From assembly GCA_002426195.1 (NCBI GenBank), contig DIOT01000013.1:1-64000 (forward strand): a stretch of DNA of 64,000 bases. Direction: 5' to 3'. This stretch comes from Bacteroidales bacterium UBA5507. GTDB taxonomy: Bacteria > Bacteroidota > Bacteroidia > Bacteroidales > Lentimicrobiaceae. Of the stretch, positions 18,026-27,739 are shown one piece after another; position 1 is the first letter of the stretch; every line of letters starts with the position of its first letter. Position numbers and translations under genes: made by a program. The notes under the pieces were generated by a model. It was not told the DNA's origin. It saw nothing but the letters and a program-made list of their open reading frames with translations, and did no database searches.

Positions 18026-18067
18026 CACACTAAATCTTATACTCTCACCACATATCACTATACTCTG

Positions 18068-18682
18068 ATGAAATTGTTGCGTCGCACTTATGACTGGGTT
18101 TTAGGATGGGCTGATACTTCTTATGGAGCTACAGCTCTTTTTATTCTGGCTTTCATTGAATCAATCTTTTTCCCGGTACCACCCGACGTTCTATTAATTG
18201 CATTAGCGCTAGGGAAACCTCTCAAAGCTTTTCGCTTTGCTCTTATATGTTCCATTGGCTCAGTTACAGGGGCAGCAATAGGTTATGCACTAGGTCATTA
18301 TGCCTGGATTGCAGCGGATGGTAATTTTACCGCTTTTGCTGATTTCTTTTTCAGAAACATTCCCGGTTTTACTGAGGAATTATACGCTCAAATAAAGGCG
18401 TTGTTTGATAAGTGGAATTTCTGGGTAATATTTACAGCCGGGTTTACACCGATTCCTTATAAAGTATTCACTATAACAGCCGGAGTATTTCAAGTGAACA
18501 TTTTTATGTTCTTCCTTGCTTCTATTATCAGTCGCTCTGCCCGTTTCTTCCTCATTTCATGGTTAATCTGGAGGTACGGACCGGGGATTAAGAGTTTTAT
18601 TGACAAATACTTCAATGCACTTGCATTGGGATTTACTGCCTTGCTAATCTTAGGTTTCATAGCAATTAAATACCTGATTTGA
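18068..18682 (+). CDS. VTT (SNARE-associated/DedA-like) membrane protein, YqaA type
   Basis: An inner-membrane protein of 204 residues with four or five hydrophobic segments. The VTT signature is visible as ESIFFPVPPDVLLIALALG and, later, FTAGFTPIPYKVFTITAG (the F/G...P...K pattern). DedA-type proteins are linked to undecaprenyl-phosphate or phospholipid recycling; the exact role of this YqaA-like branch is not known. The ATG at 18068 is used because an upstream in-frame ATG sits inside the promoter. The stop overlaps the next gene's ATG by one base. Confidence 0.88.
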   Translation: MKLLRRTYDWVLGWADTSYGATALFILAFIESIFFPVPPDVLLIALALGKPLKAFRFALICSIGSVTGAAIGYALGHYAWIAADGNFTAFADFFFRNIPGFTEELYAQIKALFDKWNFWVIFTAGFTPIPYKVFTITAGVFQVNIFMFFLASIISRSARFFLISWLIWRYGPGIKSFIDKYFNALALGFTALLILGFIAIKYLI

Positions 18683-19656
18683 TGGAAGTCTCCGGATATA
18701 TGTGGGCCGGATTTATAGGCCTGGTAATAGTGATGCTGGTTCTTGACCTTGGGGTTTTCCACCGTAAGGCTCATGTTGTGAAAGTTAAGGAGGCTCTTAT
18801 ATGGAGTGTAGTCTGGATATCTCTTGCCCTGATTTTCAATTATGTAATATACTATTATGCAGGAAGAGAGAAAGGTTTGGAATTCCTCGCCGGATACCTG
18901 ATTGAGAAATCATTAAGTGTCGACAACCTTTTTGTGTTCATAATGCTTTTCAGCTACTTTAATGTTGACCCTAAATATCAGCATAGAGTATTGTTCTGGG
19001 GTATTATTGGCGCTCTTATAATGAGAGCGATATTCATATTTGCCGGGGTTGCTCTTCTCGAAAGATTCCATTGGCTGATATACGTATTCGGGGCATTTCT
19101 TATTTACTCCGGTGCAGTGATGCTGAAACCACGCAAGACCGATATAGATCCTAATAAAAATCCATTGGTCAGATTATTCACCAGGTTCTTTCCGGTTGCA
19201 CCAAATATGCACGGCAGCAAGTTTTTCGTGAGAATAAACAAAAGATTGTTTGCCACTCCATTGCTTATTGTATTAATTATTGTAGAATTTACTGATTTAA
19301 TTTTTGCAGTCGATTCCATACCTGCAATTCTGGCAGTTACTAAAGACACTTTTATAGTATTTACTTCGAACGTTTTTGCTATTCTGGGTCTTAGAGCTCT
19401 ATACTTTGCACTTGCCGGTATTACACAGTATTTTTATTACCTTAAATATGGCTTGTCGGCTATTCTGGTTTTTGTTGGAATAAAGATGCTCCTTTCCTCT
19501 ACTCCATATAAGATCGAAATAATGACTTCATTACTAGTCATTCTCGCTATACTTGTTTTAAGTGTACTGGCCTCGGTAATTTTTCCAAAGAAGGTTATTC
19601 CTGAAGAAGATTTAAAGTTACTGGAAAACGAGGAGAGTAATCCGACAGAAAAATAA
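18682..19656 (+). CDS. TerC/Alx-family integral membrane protein
   Basis: A 324-residue polytopic membrane protein with about nine hydrophobic segments. Diagnostic TerC motifs are EKSLSVDNLFVFIMLF and EFTDLIFAVDSIPAILAVT, each with the conserved acidic residues inside the membrane. Members function in manganese efflux or metal-linked stress. Translation is coupled to the VTT gene (TGATG overlap). It converges with the DUF421 gene directly after its stop, with no obvious terminator between. Confidence 0.93.
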   Translation: MEVSGYMWAGFIGLVIVMLVLDLGVFHRKAHVVKVKEALIWSVVWISLALIFNYVIYYYAGREKGLEFLAGYLIEKSLSVDNLFVFIMLFSYFNVDPKYQHRVLFWGIIGALIMRAIFIFAGVALLERFHWLIYVFGAFLIYSGAVMLKPRKTDIDPNKNPLVRLFTRFFPVAPNMHGSKFFVRINKRLFATPLLIVLIIVEFTDLIFAVDSIPAILAVTKDTFIVFTSNVFAILGLRALYFALAGITQYFYYLKYGLSAILVFVGIKMLLSSTPYKIEIMTSLLVILAILVLSVLASVIFPKKVIPEEDLKLLENEESNPTEK

Positions 19657-20364
19657 TTATCCGATTCTTCTTGAATCAATTGAAGCTACCCACTTATTAT
19701 AGTTGCAATTCGGACATACAATTTCATCATTCTCCTTCAATACCTGAGTAAATCCACATCTGCTGCAAGAATGGTACCCATCTTTAGGTATTTTTGTAAA
19801 GCAATTGCTAAGTGACTCAGGGAGAATAGGTAATCCGGGCTTTACTTCATCATCGGGATAGAAAAACACACTAATTGTTCCATTTACTTCTAAAAAGGCT
19901 GATTTGATTTGTCCAAGGTGTTCAATATGGTCCTTCCTCAGATAGGCAAAAAACTCATCAAAAGAGATGGCTTGTGAATCAAGGTTTGAGTGTATCATCA
20001 AATCATCTGTAAAGAGTTCGACCGGTTTGCCCTCTATTATCTTCTCAGCTTTTTCACTCTTAACAGTAAGTTGTGTAATCCCGCGGTAAAGTATTGCAAT
20101 AACTATAAAAACCACTAATACCGGAAGTAGTCCGACATTCTCATAAAACATAGGATCACCGGCTGCTGATCCCAAACCTATAATTATAGCCAATTCAAAA
20201 AGAGAAAGTTCATATATACTGCGCTTCCCCGATAGCTTGAAAAACAACAAGAGAATTGCAAACATGATGGTGGTTCGCATTGCTACCTCACCGAGAAATG
20301 ACCAATCATAGTTTTCGGGAAGAAGTATTCTTCTGAAATCAAAACCCTGTATTTTTTCCTGCAT
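19657..20364 (-). CDS. YetF/DUF421 membrane protein with C-terminal zinc ribbon
   Basis: The 235 residues comprise three hydrophobic segments (about 28-115) and a soluble YetF/DUF421 domain (VKSEKAEKIIEGKPVEL, then ISFDEFFAYLRKDHIE). The C-terminus carries four cysteines as two CxxC pairs (C200, C203, C217, C220), which would form a zinc ribbon not present in the classic YetF proteins I recall. The function is unknown. It lies 11 bases downstream of ppc and is probably cotranscribed. Confidence 0.85.
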   Translation of the reverse strand: MQEKIQGFDFRRILLPENYDWSFLGEVAMRTTIMFAILLLFFKLSGKRSIYELSLFELAIIIGLGSAAGDPMFYENVGLLPVLVVFIVIAILYRGITQLTVKSEKAEKIIEGKPVELFTDDLMIHSNLDSQAISFDEFFAYLRKDHIEHLGQIKSAFLEVNGTISVFFYPDDEVKPGLPILPESLSNCFTKIPKDGYHSCSRCGFTQVLKENDEIVCPNCNYNKWVASIDSRRIG

Positions 20365-20375
20365 TTTTCTCAGTT

Positions 20376-22922
20376 TTAGACAGCATTCCGGGTTGCATTA
20401 ATGTTTCCGAATAATGAGCGCATTATAAGCTTCTCATAGATTTCGGAATGAGGATCATCATTTTCCTGAGTTTTCATTAAAGCATACTGCTGAATTACCA
20501 ATAAAGGTAATACAATATTTTCTCTGAGTTTAATACTTTTTCGACTTCGGGGATTGTCTTCGAGCATTACAACCATTTTTGCAACCTTCAGAAGCATCTC
20601 GCGTGTTATCTGAAATTCATCGTAGATTATCTTCCAGAAATCGCCGAACTTCTCATCTTTTTCCATGTATTTGGTTAAAGCAAGATTTGACTTGCTGATG
20701 CTTTGCATACTGTTTGAGATCAGAGCTCTGAAGAATGAAGAACGATTATAAAATTCAACACACTGTTGAAGGTTGCCTAGTTCTTCCTGTTCCTTTAAGG
20801 CCGTGCCCAATCCAAAAAAACCCGGTACATTTTGTTTAAGCTGACTCCATGCACCTACGAAAGGTATTGCCCTAAGGTCATCAAAAACCAGTTTACCGCT
20901 GTCGCCACGCTTAGAAGGGCGACTACTGATGTTGGCCATTCCGTAATACTTCAAAGTACTGCGTTCTTCAAGAAATGGGACAAATAATGGATGATTCTTA
21001 AAGTTGTTATATTTCCTGAAACCTGACTCTGACATTCGGTTCATTAATTCTCTGTCTGTGTCTGAGATATCTTTCTCGGTTTGATTGAAGAGATTATTAG
21101 CCAACCCCGCTGCAAGAAGGTATCCAAGATTGTGAACGGCAGATTCTCGTAATCCATAATGTGAACTTATTGTCTGGCCTTGAAGGGTAAGCTGTATTTG
21201 CTTGCTTTCGACTTTACTGCCAAGTGCCGAATAGAAAAGGTGAGCATTACCACCACCTCTTGCAGGAGGGCCTCCCCTGCCATCAAAAAATATAACCTCA
21301 ATGCCAGCTTGTCGGGAAATAGCAGTTATCTGTTCCTTCGCCAGGAATATAGACCAGTTTGCTGTCAGATACCCCCCATCTTTAGTACCATCAGAGAAAC
21401 CAAGCATCACAGTTTGCTGCTTTTTTCTGTTGAGAAGATGATTCATGTATCCTGCATTCGAATATAAAAGGCGCATAGAATCTCCGGCATGTGCAAGATC
21501 ATCTATTGTTTCAAACAGCGGGACAATATCCACAGTTGGATTTTCCCAACCTGTCATTCTGAAGATGGAGAGCACTCCGGCGACATCCAGAGCACCCCTG
21601 CAATTGCTGATTATATATCTGTTTGAACCTAATTCACCATTTGACGACTGTATCTCTCTCATCGCCTTTATTGAGTTTATAGTATCGGCTGTAAGATCAT
21701 CAGACCAATCCTCGTCACTAATTCTTATTGAAGTATTAAGGAGTTCATCAACACCACTATTATCGTTTTCAGATTTCTGATTTAGAGTAACAGCAGCTCC
21801 ATATCTTTTTAAAATATCATTAACAGCTTTAGCGATTATCCTCGAATCTTGCCTGATATCAAGACTTGCAAAGTGATAGCCAAAGAGTGATACCTTTTTT
21901 CTTAGTATCTGTACTTTGTTTATAAATAAACTTTGGTGCTTTTCAATGATAGTTCTCTCAATTTCCATCAGCTGATCGACCAGTTCATTGGTAGGTAACT
22001 CAGATCCTGCTGAATTAAGTTCATCTTTGAGATGTTCCTCAATACTTTCCAGTTTATCAGACACACCTACAAAAGTTAGTCGCCTTTTAAGCTTTTTGAG
22101 ATCATCGAGGTAACATGTAATTATTGAAGATCTGAGTAATTCAGCGACTTTTAGAGTGGTATAGGAATTAACAAAAGGGTTGCCATCTCTATCACCTCCT
22201 GGCCAGAAGCCCAAAGAAATAAGCTGCTCGTTGTGATTTAGGTGCTCACTCTGCGATTCATTAAACATCTCAAGCAAATCGCCAACAGCATGGTAAAATA
22301 TGTTCGACAGATACCACTCCAGACGAAGGGCCTCATTGTAGGGTGTAGGTTTTTGTTTTCTGAAAAATGGAGTCTTGCTTAATTGGTGCATCAAATTACG
22401 GACATTTGAAGTTTCTTTAGATGCAATAGCTTTTGTCAGGTCGGAACTGATTGCTAGAATCTGTCCCGGGTAAAATTGTGTTGGATGGGCAGTTAGAACA
22501 ACTCTGATTGCGAAAAATGAAAGGATATGATTCAATTTCCATTGCAAATGATCTTCTTTGACTCTTTGAAGTAGCTGTTGCAGAGAATTTGGCCCATCTA
22601 TTCTGTGGATTTTATTGTATGCAGCATCCTCTAATGCGTCTATTAGCAATATTTGCCTTTCGACATATTGAATGACATGAAAAAGAAAGTCGATTCTCTG
22701 TCTAGGGCTAAGTTCCGGGCTGTTTTTATCAAGAAATCCTGAAATAATTGAAATAGGATCCTTGCCTTCATCTAAACCCTTCTCGCAGTCATCCCGCAAT
22801 ATAGGTAATAGCCTTCCTGTTCTTATTACTGCATCCATTGGAAGAGTCAGAAACAGGTTGTTATACAGATGGAAGTTCAATTCAACCAACTCGTCAAAAG
22901 ATTTTACTATTGAATCATTCAT
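20376..22922 (-). CDS. ppc: Phosphoenolpyruvate carboxylase
   Basis: An anaplerotic enzyme forming oxaloacetate from PEP and bicarbonate. It has 848 residues. Catalytic His146 is in VLTAHPTQFYPGQ. FWPGGDRDGNPFV, LGFSDGTKDGGYLTANWS and FFDGRGGPPARGGGNAH supply the PEP and metal sites. The C-terminus ends in NATRNAV, where many PEPCs end in RNTG, a minor variation. It is the first gene of a two-gene unit with DUF421. Together with the TCA genes of this window it would replenish oxaloacetate. Confidence 0.96.
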   Translation of the reverse strand: MNDSIVKSFDELVELNFHLYNNLFLTLPMDAVIRTGRLLPILRDDCEKGLDEGKDPISIISGFLDKNSPELSPRQRIDFLFHVIQYVERQILLIDALEDAAYNKIHRIDGPNSLQQLLQRVKEDHLQWKLNHILSFFAIRVVLTAHPTQFYPGQILAISSDLTKAIASKETSNVRNLMHQLSKTPFFRKQKPTPYNEALRLEWYLSNIFYHAVGDLLEMFNESQSEHLNHNEQLISLGFWPGGDRDGNPFVNSYTTLKVAELLRSSIITCYLDDLKKLKRRLTFVGVSDKLESIEEHLKDELNSAGSELPTNELVDQLMEIERTIIEKHQSLFINKVQILRKKVSLFGYHFASLDIRQDSRIIAKAVNDILKRYGAAVTLNQKSENDNSGVDELLNTSIRISDEDWSDDLTADTINSIKAMREIQSSNGELGSNRYIISNCRGALDVAGVLSIFRMTGWENPTVDIVPLFETIDDLAHAGDSMRLLYSNAGYMNHLLNRKKQQTVMLGFSDGTKDGGYLTANWSIFLAKEQITAISRQAGIEVIFFDGRGGPPARGGGNAHLFYSALGSKVESKQIQLTLQGQTISSHYGLRESAVHNLGYLLAAGLANNLFNQTEKDISDTDRELMNRMSESGFRKYNNFKNHPLFVPFLEERSTLKYYGMANISSRPSKRGDSGKLVFDDLRAIPFVGAWSQLKQNVPGFFGLGTALKEQEELGNLQQCVEFYNRSSFFRALISNSMQSISKSNLALTKYMEKDEKFGDFWKIIYDEFQITREMLLKVAKMVVMLEDNPRSRKSIKLRENIVLPLLVIQQYALMKTQENDDPHSEIYEKLIMRSLFGNINATRNAV

Positions 22923-22973
22923 TATGAGAGCGCTCTTTTAGAAGTTCTAATCTTATTGTATAACAGATAAAGC

Positions 22974-23008
22974 AAAAAAAAGCTGTTCGGATGGAACAGC
23001 TTCTTTTT
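22974..23008 (-). terminator. Rho-independent terminator after ompH
   Basis: The stem AAGCTGTTC / GAACAGCTT has loop GGATG and is flanked by an A run on the left, which is the T run for minus-strand transcripts ending after the ompH gene at 23028. Confidence 0.85.
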
Positions 23009-23027
23009 ATATTATTGAATGTAAGTC

Positions 23028-23543
23028 TTATTTTAAGTTAAGTTTTTTCTTAACAAGGGCCATTATATCGTCTGCAGGTTCTGAGTATAAGAGGAGGCCT
23101 TCGGTTGAGTTAAAGATAAATGTATATCCATTTTCTTTTGCAACCTCATTAACGGCAGTACGGGCACGCTCAATAATAGGAGCTGTTAATTCATTTTCTT
23201 TTGCCATTAATTCTTCCTGGGCAGTCTGTTGAAATTCCTGGATTCGGCGTTGAATGTCAACTATCTCCTTCTCTTTGGTTTGTTTGATAATACTTGACAT
23301 TGTAGCCTGATTATTCTGATAATCAGTTAACTTGGTTTCATATTCGGTCTGCATTGCCTGAAACTGTTGTTGAAGTTGTTCCTGGAAAGCAGCGAAAGAA
23401 GTTTTAACTGTATCCTGACCGGGCATTTGCTCATAGAGTTGTGCAAAGTTGATATGACCAAGTTTTTGTGTTTTTTGTGCACTAGCCTGAAAAGCTACAC
23501 CTGCAATCATTATTACGAGGAAGAATCTGATTAGTTGTTTCAT
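23028..23543 (-). CDS. OmpH/Skp-family periplasmic chaperone
   Basis: A 171-residue Skp-like chaperone for outer-membrane proteins. The start at MKQLIRFF (23543) gives a standard signal peptide ending at AFQASAQ; an upstream in-frame ATG lies beyond the promoter. The mature protein begins KLGHINFAQLYEQMPG, continues as a long Gln/Glu-rich coiled coil (about 50-130), and ends with the VNEVAKENGYTFIFNST motif of the family. It is one of two tandem Skp homologues after bamA. Confidence 0.9.
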   Translation of the reverse strand: MKQLIRFFLVIMIAGVAFQASAQKTQKLGHINFAQLYEQMPGQDTVKTSFAAFQEQLQQQFQAMQTEYETKLTDYQNNQATMSSIIKQTKEKEIVDIQRRIQEFQQTAQEELMAKENELTAPIIERARTAVNEVAKENGYTFIFNSTEGLLLYSEPADDIMALVKKKLNLK

Positions 23544-23577
23544 TGTAATCGTTATAAGTTTGATAATTTGTACTGTG

Positions 23578-23585
23578 CAAAAATA
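23578..23585 (-). promoter_or_regulatory. TATTTTTG -7 element (second ompH)
   Basis: The minus strand reads TATTTTTG, 34 bases upstream of the ATG at 23543. It suggests this ompH can be transcribed apart from the preceding copy. Confidence 0.55.
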
Positions 23586-23679
23586 ATAATTAATGTGAAA
23601 TATCAAACGCCTTCAAATTTATTGAGTTAGTCAGGTGAAACTCAGTATTAATTCATCTTGAGGGCCCGGTATTTAACGC

Positions 23680-24207
23680 TTATTGTCTGGTTTGATAAGA
23701 ATATCCCATTTTGTCAAGAACCTCTTCACTAATGTCATAACGAGGATTTGTGTACATCATTGAGACACTACCTGCTTTATCAAATATTACTGCATAATTT
23801 TCGGATGCTGCAAGTGATTCAAGTGCCGTTGCGATCTTTTCCTGAATAGGCTTGATCAGCTCTTCACGCTTTTTGACAAGGTCACCTTCTGTTCCGAATC
23901 TTTGTTTTTGAAGATCTTTAGCAGACTTTTCGAGGTTGATTATTTCCTGTTCCCTTTTCTGCCTGATATCATCGGGTAAAAGGACAGCCTCAGCAGTAAA
24001 TTTTTTATATAGCTGGTCGATGTCAGTAAATTTGGCTTCGATCTCTTTTTGCCATTGCATGCTTAATTCATCGACTTCCTTTTTTGCATCAGCATATTCA
24101 GGAATGTTTTCAAGAATAAACTCACTGTCGATATAAGCAAATTTCTGTGCAACACTATAAGTTGCAGATGCAATCATTACTGCTAGTACTAATAAAATGC
24201 GTTTCAT
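23680..24207 (-). CDS. OmpH/Skp-family periplasmic chaperone
   Basis: A 175-residue Skp homologue with a signal peptide (to about SATYSVAQ), then KFAYIDSEFILENIPEY, the conserved family start. A central charged coiled coil (about 45-125) and a C-terminal ENYAVIFDKAG follow. A strong Shine-Dalgarno (GGAGG) precedes the ATG. It lies 72 bases after bamA in the direction of transcription, with a -7 element in that gap. Confidence 0.92.
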   Translation of the reverse strand: MKRILLVLAVMIASATYSVAQKFAYIDSEFILENIPEYADAKKEVDELSMQWQKEIEAKFTDIDQLYKKFTAEAVLLPDDIRQKREQEIINLEKSAKDLQKQRFGTEGDLVKKREELIKPIQEKIATALESLAASENYAVIFDKAGSVSMMYTNPRYDISEEVLDKMGYSYQTRQ

Positions 24208-24266
24208 GTTTCCTCCGGTTTTTTGAGGTTAATATATCTTCTAATCGATTAACAAAAAACTTGCCA

Positions 24267-24274
24267 CAAAAATA
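24267..24274 (-). promoter_or_regulatory. TATTTTTG -7 element (first ompH)
   Basis: The minus strand reads TATTTTTG in the bamA-ompH gap, about 59 bases upstream of the ompH ATG. It is a possible internal promoter of the outer-membrane assembly cluster. Confidence 0.5.
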
Positions 24275-24279
24275 TAAGA

Positions 24280-26910
24280 CTAATCAATACTTTGATTAAT
24301 TGAGAAGTGGAACTGGCCCTTATTTGCAGAAGGTATACCGGGAATATCATCAAATCCGTACCCCCAGTCCAATCCAAGTAGTCCAAACATAGGCAGATAA
24401 ACTCTGACTCCAATACCTGCTGACCTCTTAAGTGCAAATGGATTAAACTCCTTGAATTCTTTCCATGCATTACCTGCTTCAACAAAAGCTAAAGCAAAAA
24501 TTGTAGCACTTGGATTAAGCGACAACGGATATCTCAATTCGAGGGTACTCTTATTATAAATGGTACCACCTACATTTCTGTTTTTATAGTAATCGGGTGT
24601 AAGACTTTCATTTGAATACCCACGCATTCCAATGATTTCCCTACCATCAAGGTTCATAGTACCTGAGAGACCATCACCACCTAAAAAGAATCTGTCGAAT
24701 GGAGTAATTCCTATATCATTATTGTATGAGCCAAGGAATCCGTATCTGACTCTGGTACTCAATACAAGATTTCCCACCACCTGACGATAGAGCGAGAAGT
24801 TAAACTTCCATTTATGGTATTCTATCCATTCAAATTTCTCGTCGTCAGTCATTTTGGTGTAATCCTTATTGTTAAAAAGTGAATAAGGTGGAGTAGCATC
24901 TACACTTAATGAAACTTCCGACCCTGATCTTTGGAAGATTGGGCTATCAATAGAATTACGGGCAAATGTAATTCCATAGCTGAAATTGCGGAAAGTTCCT
25001 GTACCTGAACCGAAAGCAATTATGTTGGTGTAATTCTTAAGTCTATAGTTTTTAAACGAAACGTTTTGGAACAAAGTAAAGTAATCATCAGGCCATTCAA
25101 GTCTTTTTCCCAGCATGAAATTTAAACCATCCATCATGAAGGAATAATAATACTCACTGTCCTTATCAACACCATTTGAAATAAGGGAATGGTAATAACT
25201 TACCGTGAATGAATTTGGTTTACGTCCTCCAAGCCATGGTTCTGTAAAAGAAGCACTGTATGAAATATATCCTTTACCGTATGAAGAAAGACGAATTGCA
25301 AGTTTCTGACCGTCACCGGTTGGAATTGGTCTCCATGCTTCCTTTTTAAACAGATTTTTGGCAGAGAAATTATTAAATGACAGACCGAGGGTACCAACTA
25401 CACGTCCGTATCCCCATCCGCCCGATAGTTCAATCTGGTCAGAAGATGTTTCTTCCACTTGGTATTCAATATCCACTGTGCCGTCAGCTGCATTAGGAAT
25501 TGGGGTTGGAACAATTTTCTCAGGATCAAAATACCGTAATTGTGCAAGTTCTCTGGTTGTTCTGATAATGTCTGATCTGCTGAACAGCTGTCCTGGCCGT
25601 GTCCTTAATTCACGCATCACAACATGGTCGTTGGTACGTGTATTCCCCTTGATTGTTACTTTATTGATTGTTGCCTGCTTGCCTTCTCTGATTCTCATCT
25701 CAAGGTCGATGGTATCATTAGCAACGTTTGTTTCAACAGGTATTACTGAAAAGAACAAATAACCATCATCAAGATACAGGGTACTTACGTCAACACCATT
25801 AGGGTTATAGGTTAAATTGGCCTCAAGCTCTTTCTGGTTATATACATCACCTTTCCTGATTTTTAGAACCGCATTTAGTTGCTCTGCGGTATATTTCGTG
25901 TTCCCAACCCACATAATATCACCAAAATAATACTTGTTGCCTTCATCAACATAAATATCAAGGTTGACATTCTTGCTATCACCTGCCGGGTACAAACTGT
26001 CCTTAATAACAATAGCATCTCTGAATCCATCTTCATTAAAACGGGCAACGAGTAGATTAAGATCTTCCTTATACTTATCTCTCAGGAATTTAGAGCTTTT
26101 AAAGATTCTGAACTTAAGATGATCATTAACAGTATTGGTAGTAAAATTATAGATTGAATCGACATTGAATGTAAGCAATTGTTTGGGAAGGCCAAAAACA
26201 AACTTATCAAGTATTCTGAACGGTTGAATAGCACCTTTCTCTTTAGTGTCTTTCATTGCAGACTTCAGTTGAGTGTCTGTCAATTCATGATTTCCAATGA
26301 TATTGATTTTGTTTATTCGGACTCTCGATCCCTTATTTATATTAATTACCAGAGAAACATCACTTGCCCTGAGTGAGTCTTTTGTCTGTTGTATATCAAC
26401 TTTAGTATTTAAGAAACCCTTCCCGGTAAAGTGATTTCTAATAATATTTGAAGTTCTGATAAGCACGTTTTCAGTAACGACATCGTTCCTGACAAGTTTA
26501 ATTTTTTCCCTTAAATCATCAGCTTCTGACTTACGAATACCACTAAAAGAAAATTTTGCAAGACGAGGCCGCTCTTTCAGGTTTATGTTAAGAAAAATCA
26601 AATCTTCGGAAATCTTGGTTGATGTAATACTGATGTCTTCAAATAAACCTTGTTTCCAAAGTTTATCGATTGCTTTCCTTATTTTTTCACCCGGAATTTC
26701 AATCCTGTCAGCCACCTGAAGACCCGACAACATAATAATTACGTTATGATCAAGGCGTTCAGCACCTGTTACGGTAATACCACCTATGATGTATTCCTGT
26801 GGAGCTGCATAATCGAATTGGTTCAGGTCATCGCCCAGTCGTATTTGTGCAGATGCAGTAAATGAAAAAAAGAACAGGAATAATACTAGGAGGCGATGGT
26901 TCAATTTCAT
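24280..26910 (-). CDS. bamA: Outer membrane protein assembly factor BamA
   Basis: An Omp85 protein of 876 residues that inserts beta-barrels into the outer membrane. A signal peptide (to about SFTASAQ) is followed by about five POTRA domains over residues 40-450, for example ITVTGAERLDHNVIIMLSGL and VTIKGNTRTNDHVVMRELRT. A C-terminal 16-strand barrel contains the conserved FFLGGDGLSGT and MRGYSNESLTP (loop 6) motifs. The start overlaps the uppS stop by four bases, indicating coupling. Confidence 0.96.
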   Translation of the reverse strand: MKLNHRLLVLFLFFFSFTASAQIRLGDDLNQFDYAAPQEYIIGGITVTGAERLDHNVIIMLSGLQVADRIEIPGEKIRKAIDKLWKQGLFEDISITSTKISEDLIFLNINLKERPRLAKFSFSGIRKSEADDLREKIKLVRNDVVTENVLIRTSNIIRNHFTGKGFLNTKVDIQQTKDSLRASDVSLVININKGSRVRINKINIIGNHELTDTQLKSAMKDTKEKGAIQPFRILDKFVFGLPKQLLTFNVDSIYNFTTNTVNDHLKFRIFKSSKFLRDKYKEDLNLLVARFNEDGFRDAIVIKDSLYPAGDSKNVNLDIYVDEGNKYYFGDIMWVGNTKYTAEQLNAVLKIRKGDVYNQKELEANLTYNPNGVDVSTLYLDDGYLFFSVIPVETNVANDTIDLEMRIREGKQATINKVTIKGNTRTNDHVVMRELRTRPGQLFSRSDIIRTTRELAQLRYFDPEKIVPTPIPNAADGTVDIEYQVEETSSDQIELSGGWGYGRVVGTLGLSFNNFSAKNLFKKEAWRPIPTGDGQKLAIRLSSYGKGYISYSASFTEPWLGGRKPNSFTVSYYHSLISNGVDKDSEYYYSFMMDGLNFMLGKRLEWPDDYFTLFQNVSFKNYRLKNYTNIIAFGSGTGTFRNFSYGITFARNSIDSPIFQRSGSEVSLSVDATPPYSLFNNKDYTKMTDDEKFEWIEYHKWKFNFSLYRQVVGNLVLSTRVRYGFLGSYNNDIGITPFDRFFLGGDGLSGTMNLDGREIIGMRGYSNESLTPDYYKNRNVGGTIYNKSTLELRYPLSLNPSATIFALAFVEAGNAWKEFKEFNPFALKRSAGIGVRVYLPMFGLLGLDWGYGFDDIPGIPSANKGQFHFSINQSID

Positions 26911-27662
26911 TTATTGGTAGGTTGATTTAATTGTTCACTAGTCATCCCGAAGCGTCTTTCACGATTCTGGAAATTTATTATTGCTTCAAAAAGGTCATTT
27001 TCTCTGTAGTCAGGCCAATAAACCTGTGTAAAGTACAGTTCAGCATATGCTATTTGCCAAAGCAGAAAATTACTCACTCTGTTTTCACCACCGGTTCTTA
27101 TCAGTAACTCAGGGTCAGGTATACCTGCCGTACTTAAGTTAGCTTCAATGACTTCACTTGTTATATCTTCGTTTGCAATACTCCCGTCTTTTGCAAGTTG
27201 GGCAATTTTCTTTGCAGCTTCAACAATCTCCCACTTACCACTATAATTAAGAGCCAGAATAAGGTCCATCCGTTTATTTCCGGATGTTTTGGAAATAGTA
27301 TCCATTAATTGCCGGTAACATTCAGGTTTTAATCCTGAGAGATCCCCGATAGCCCTTAATCTTACATTATTTTTCATAAGAGTATCAAGTTCATCACTGA
27401 GAGTATGTACTAACAGGTCCATAAGTGCATCAACCTCATACTGAGGCCTTTTCCAGTTTTCAGTTGAAAAGGCATATAAAGTAAGATAACGTATGCCAAT
27501 TTCTGCTGCTGCTGTAGTAATACTACGAACAGATTCGACTCCGTGTTGATGCCCCACTACTCTTTCTTCTCCCCTACTTATTGCCCACCTTCCATTACCA
27601 TCCATTATTATGGCAACGTGTTGGGGTAATCTCTCCGTGTCTATTTTGCTCTTAAAATCCAT
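26907..27662 (-). CDS. uppS: Isoprenyl (undecaprenyl) diphosphate synthase
   Basis: A cis-prenyltransferase making undecaprenyl diphosphate, the lipid carrier for peptidoglycan and LPS sugars. It has 251 residues. The catalytic Asp21 is in HVAIIMDGNGRWA, followed by GHQHGVESVR, LYAFSTENWKRP and the C-terminal PDPELLIRTGGE...SNFLLWQ. A good Shine-Dalgarno (GAGGAG) precedes the ATG. It is coupled to bamA by a four-base overlap, the common Bacteroidota arrangement. Confidence 0.96.
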   Translation of the reverse strand: MDFKSKIDTERLPQHVAIIMDGNGRWAISRGEERVVGHQHGVESVRSITTAAAEIGIRYLTLYAFSTENWKRPQYEVDALMDLLVHTLSDELDTLMKNNVRLRAIGDLSGLKPECYRQLMDTISKTSGNKRMDLILALNYSGKWEIVEAAKKIAQLAKDGSIANEDITSEVIEANLSTAGIPDPELLIRTGGENRVSNFLLWQIAYAELYFTQVYWPDYRENDLFEAIINFQNRERRFGMTSEQLNQPTNK

Positions 27663-27739
27663 CTCCTCAGAATCGGAATAAAATTAGGCAGTTATATTAA
27701 TTTCGCGCTTCTTGTTGCTGTTAATTATTGTTAATGGTA

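Noticed and set aside
18023..18067. Upstream ATG of the VTT gene
   Set aside because: It overlaps the TATATTTG element; the next ATG at 18068 fits the family start.
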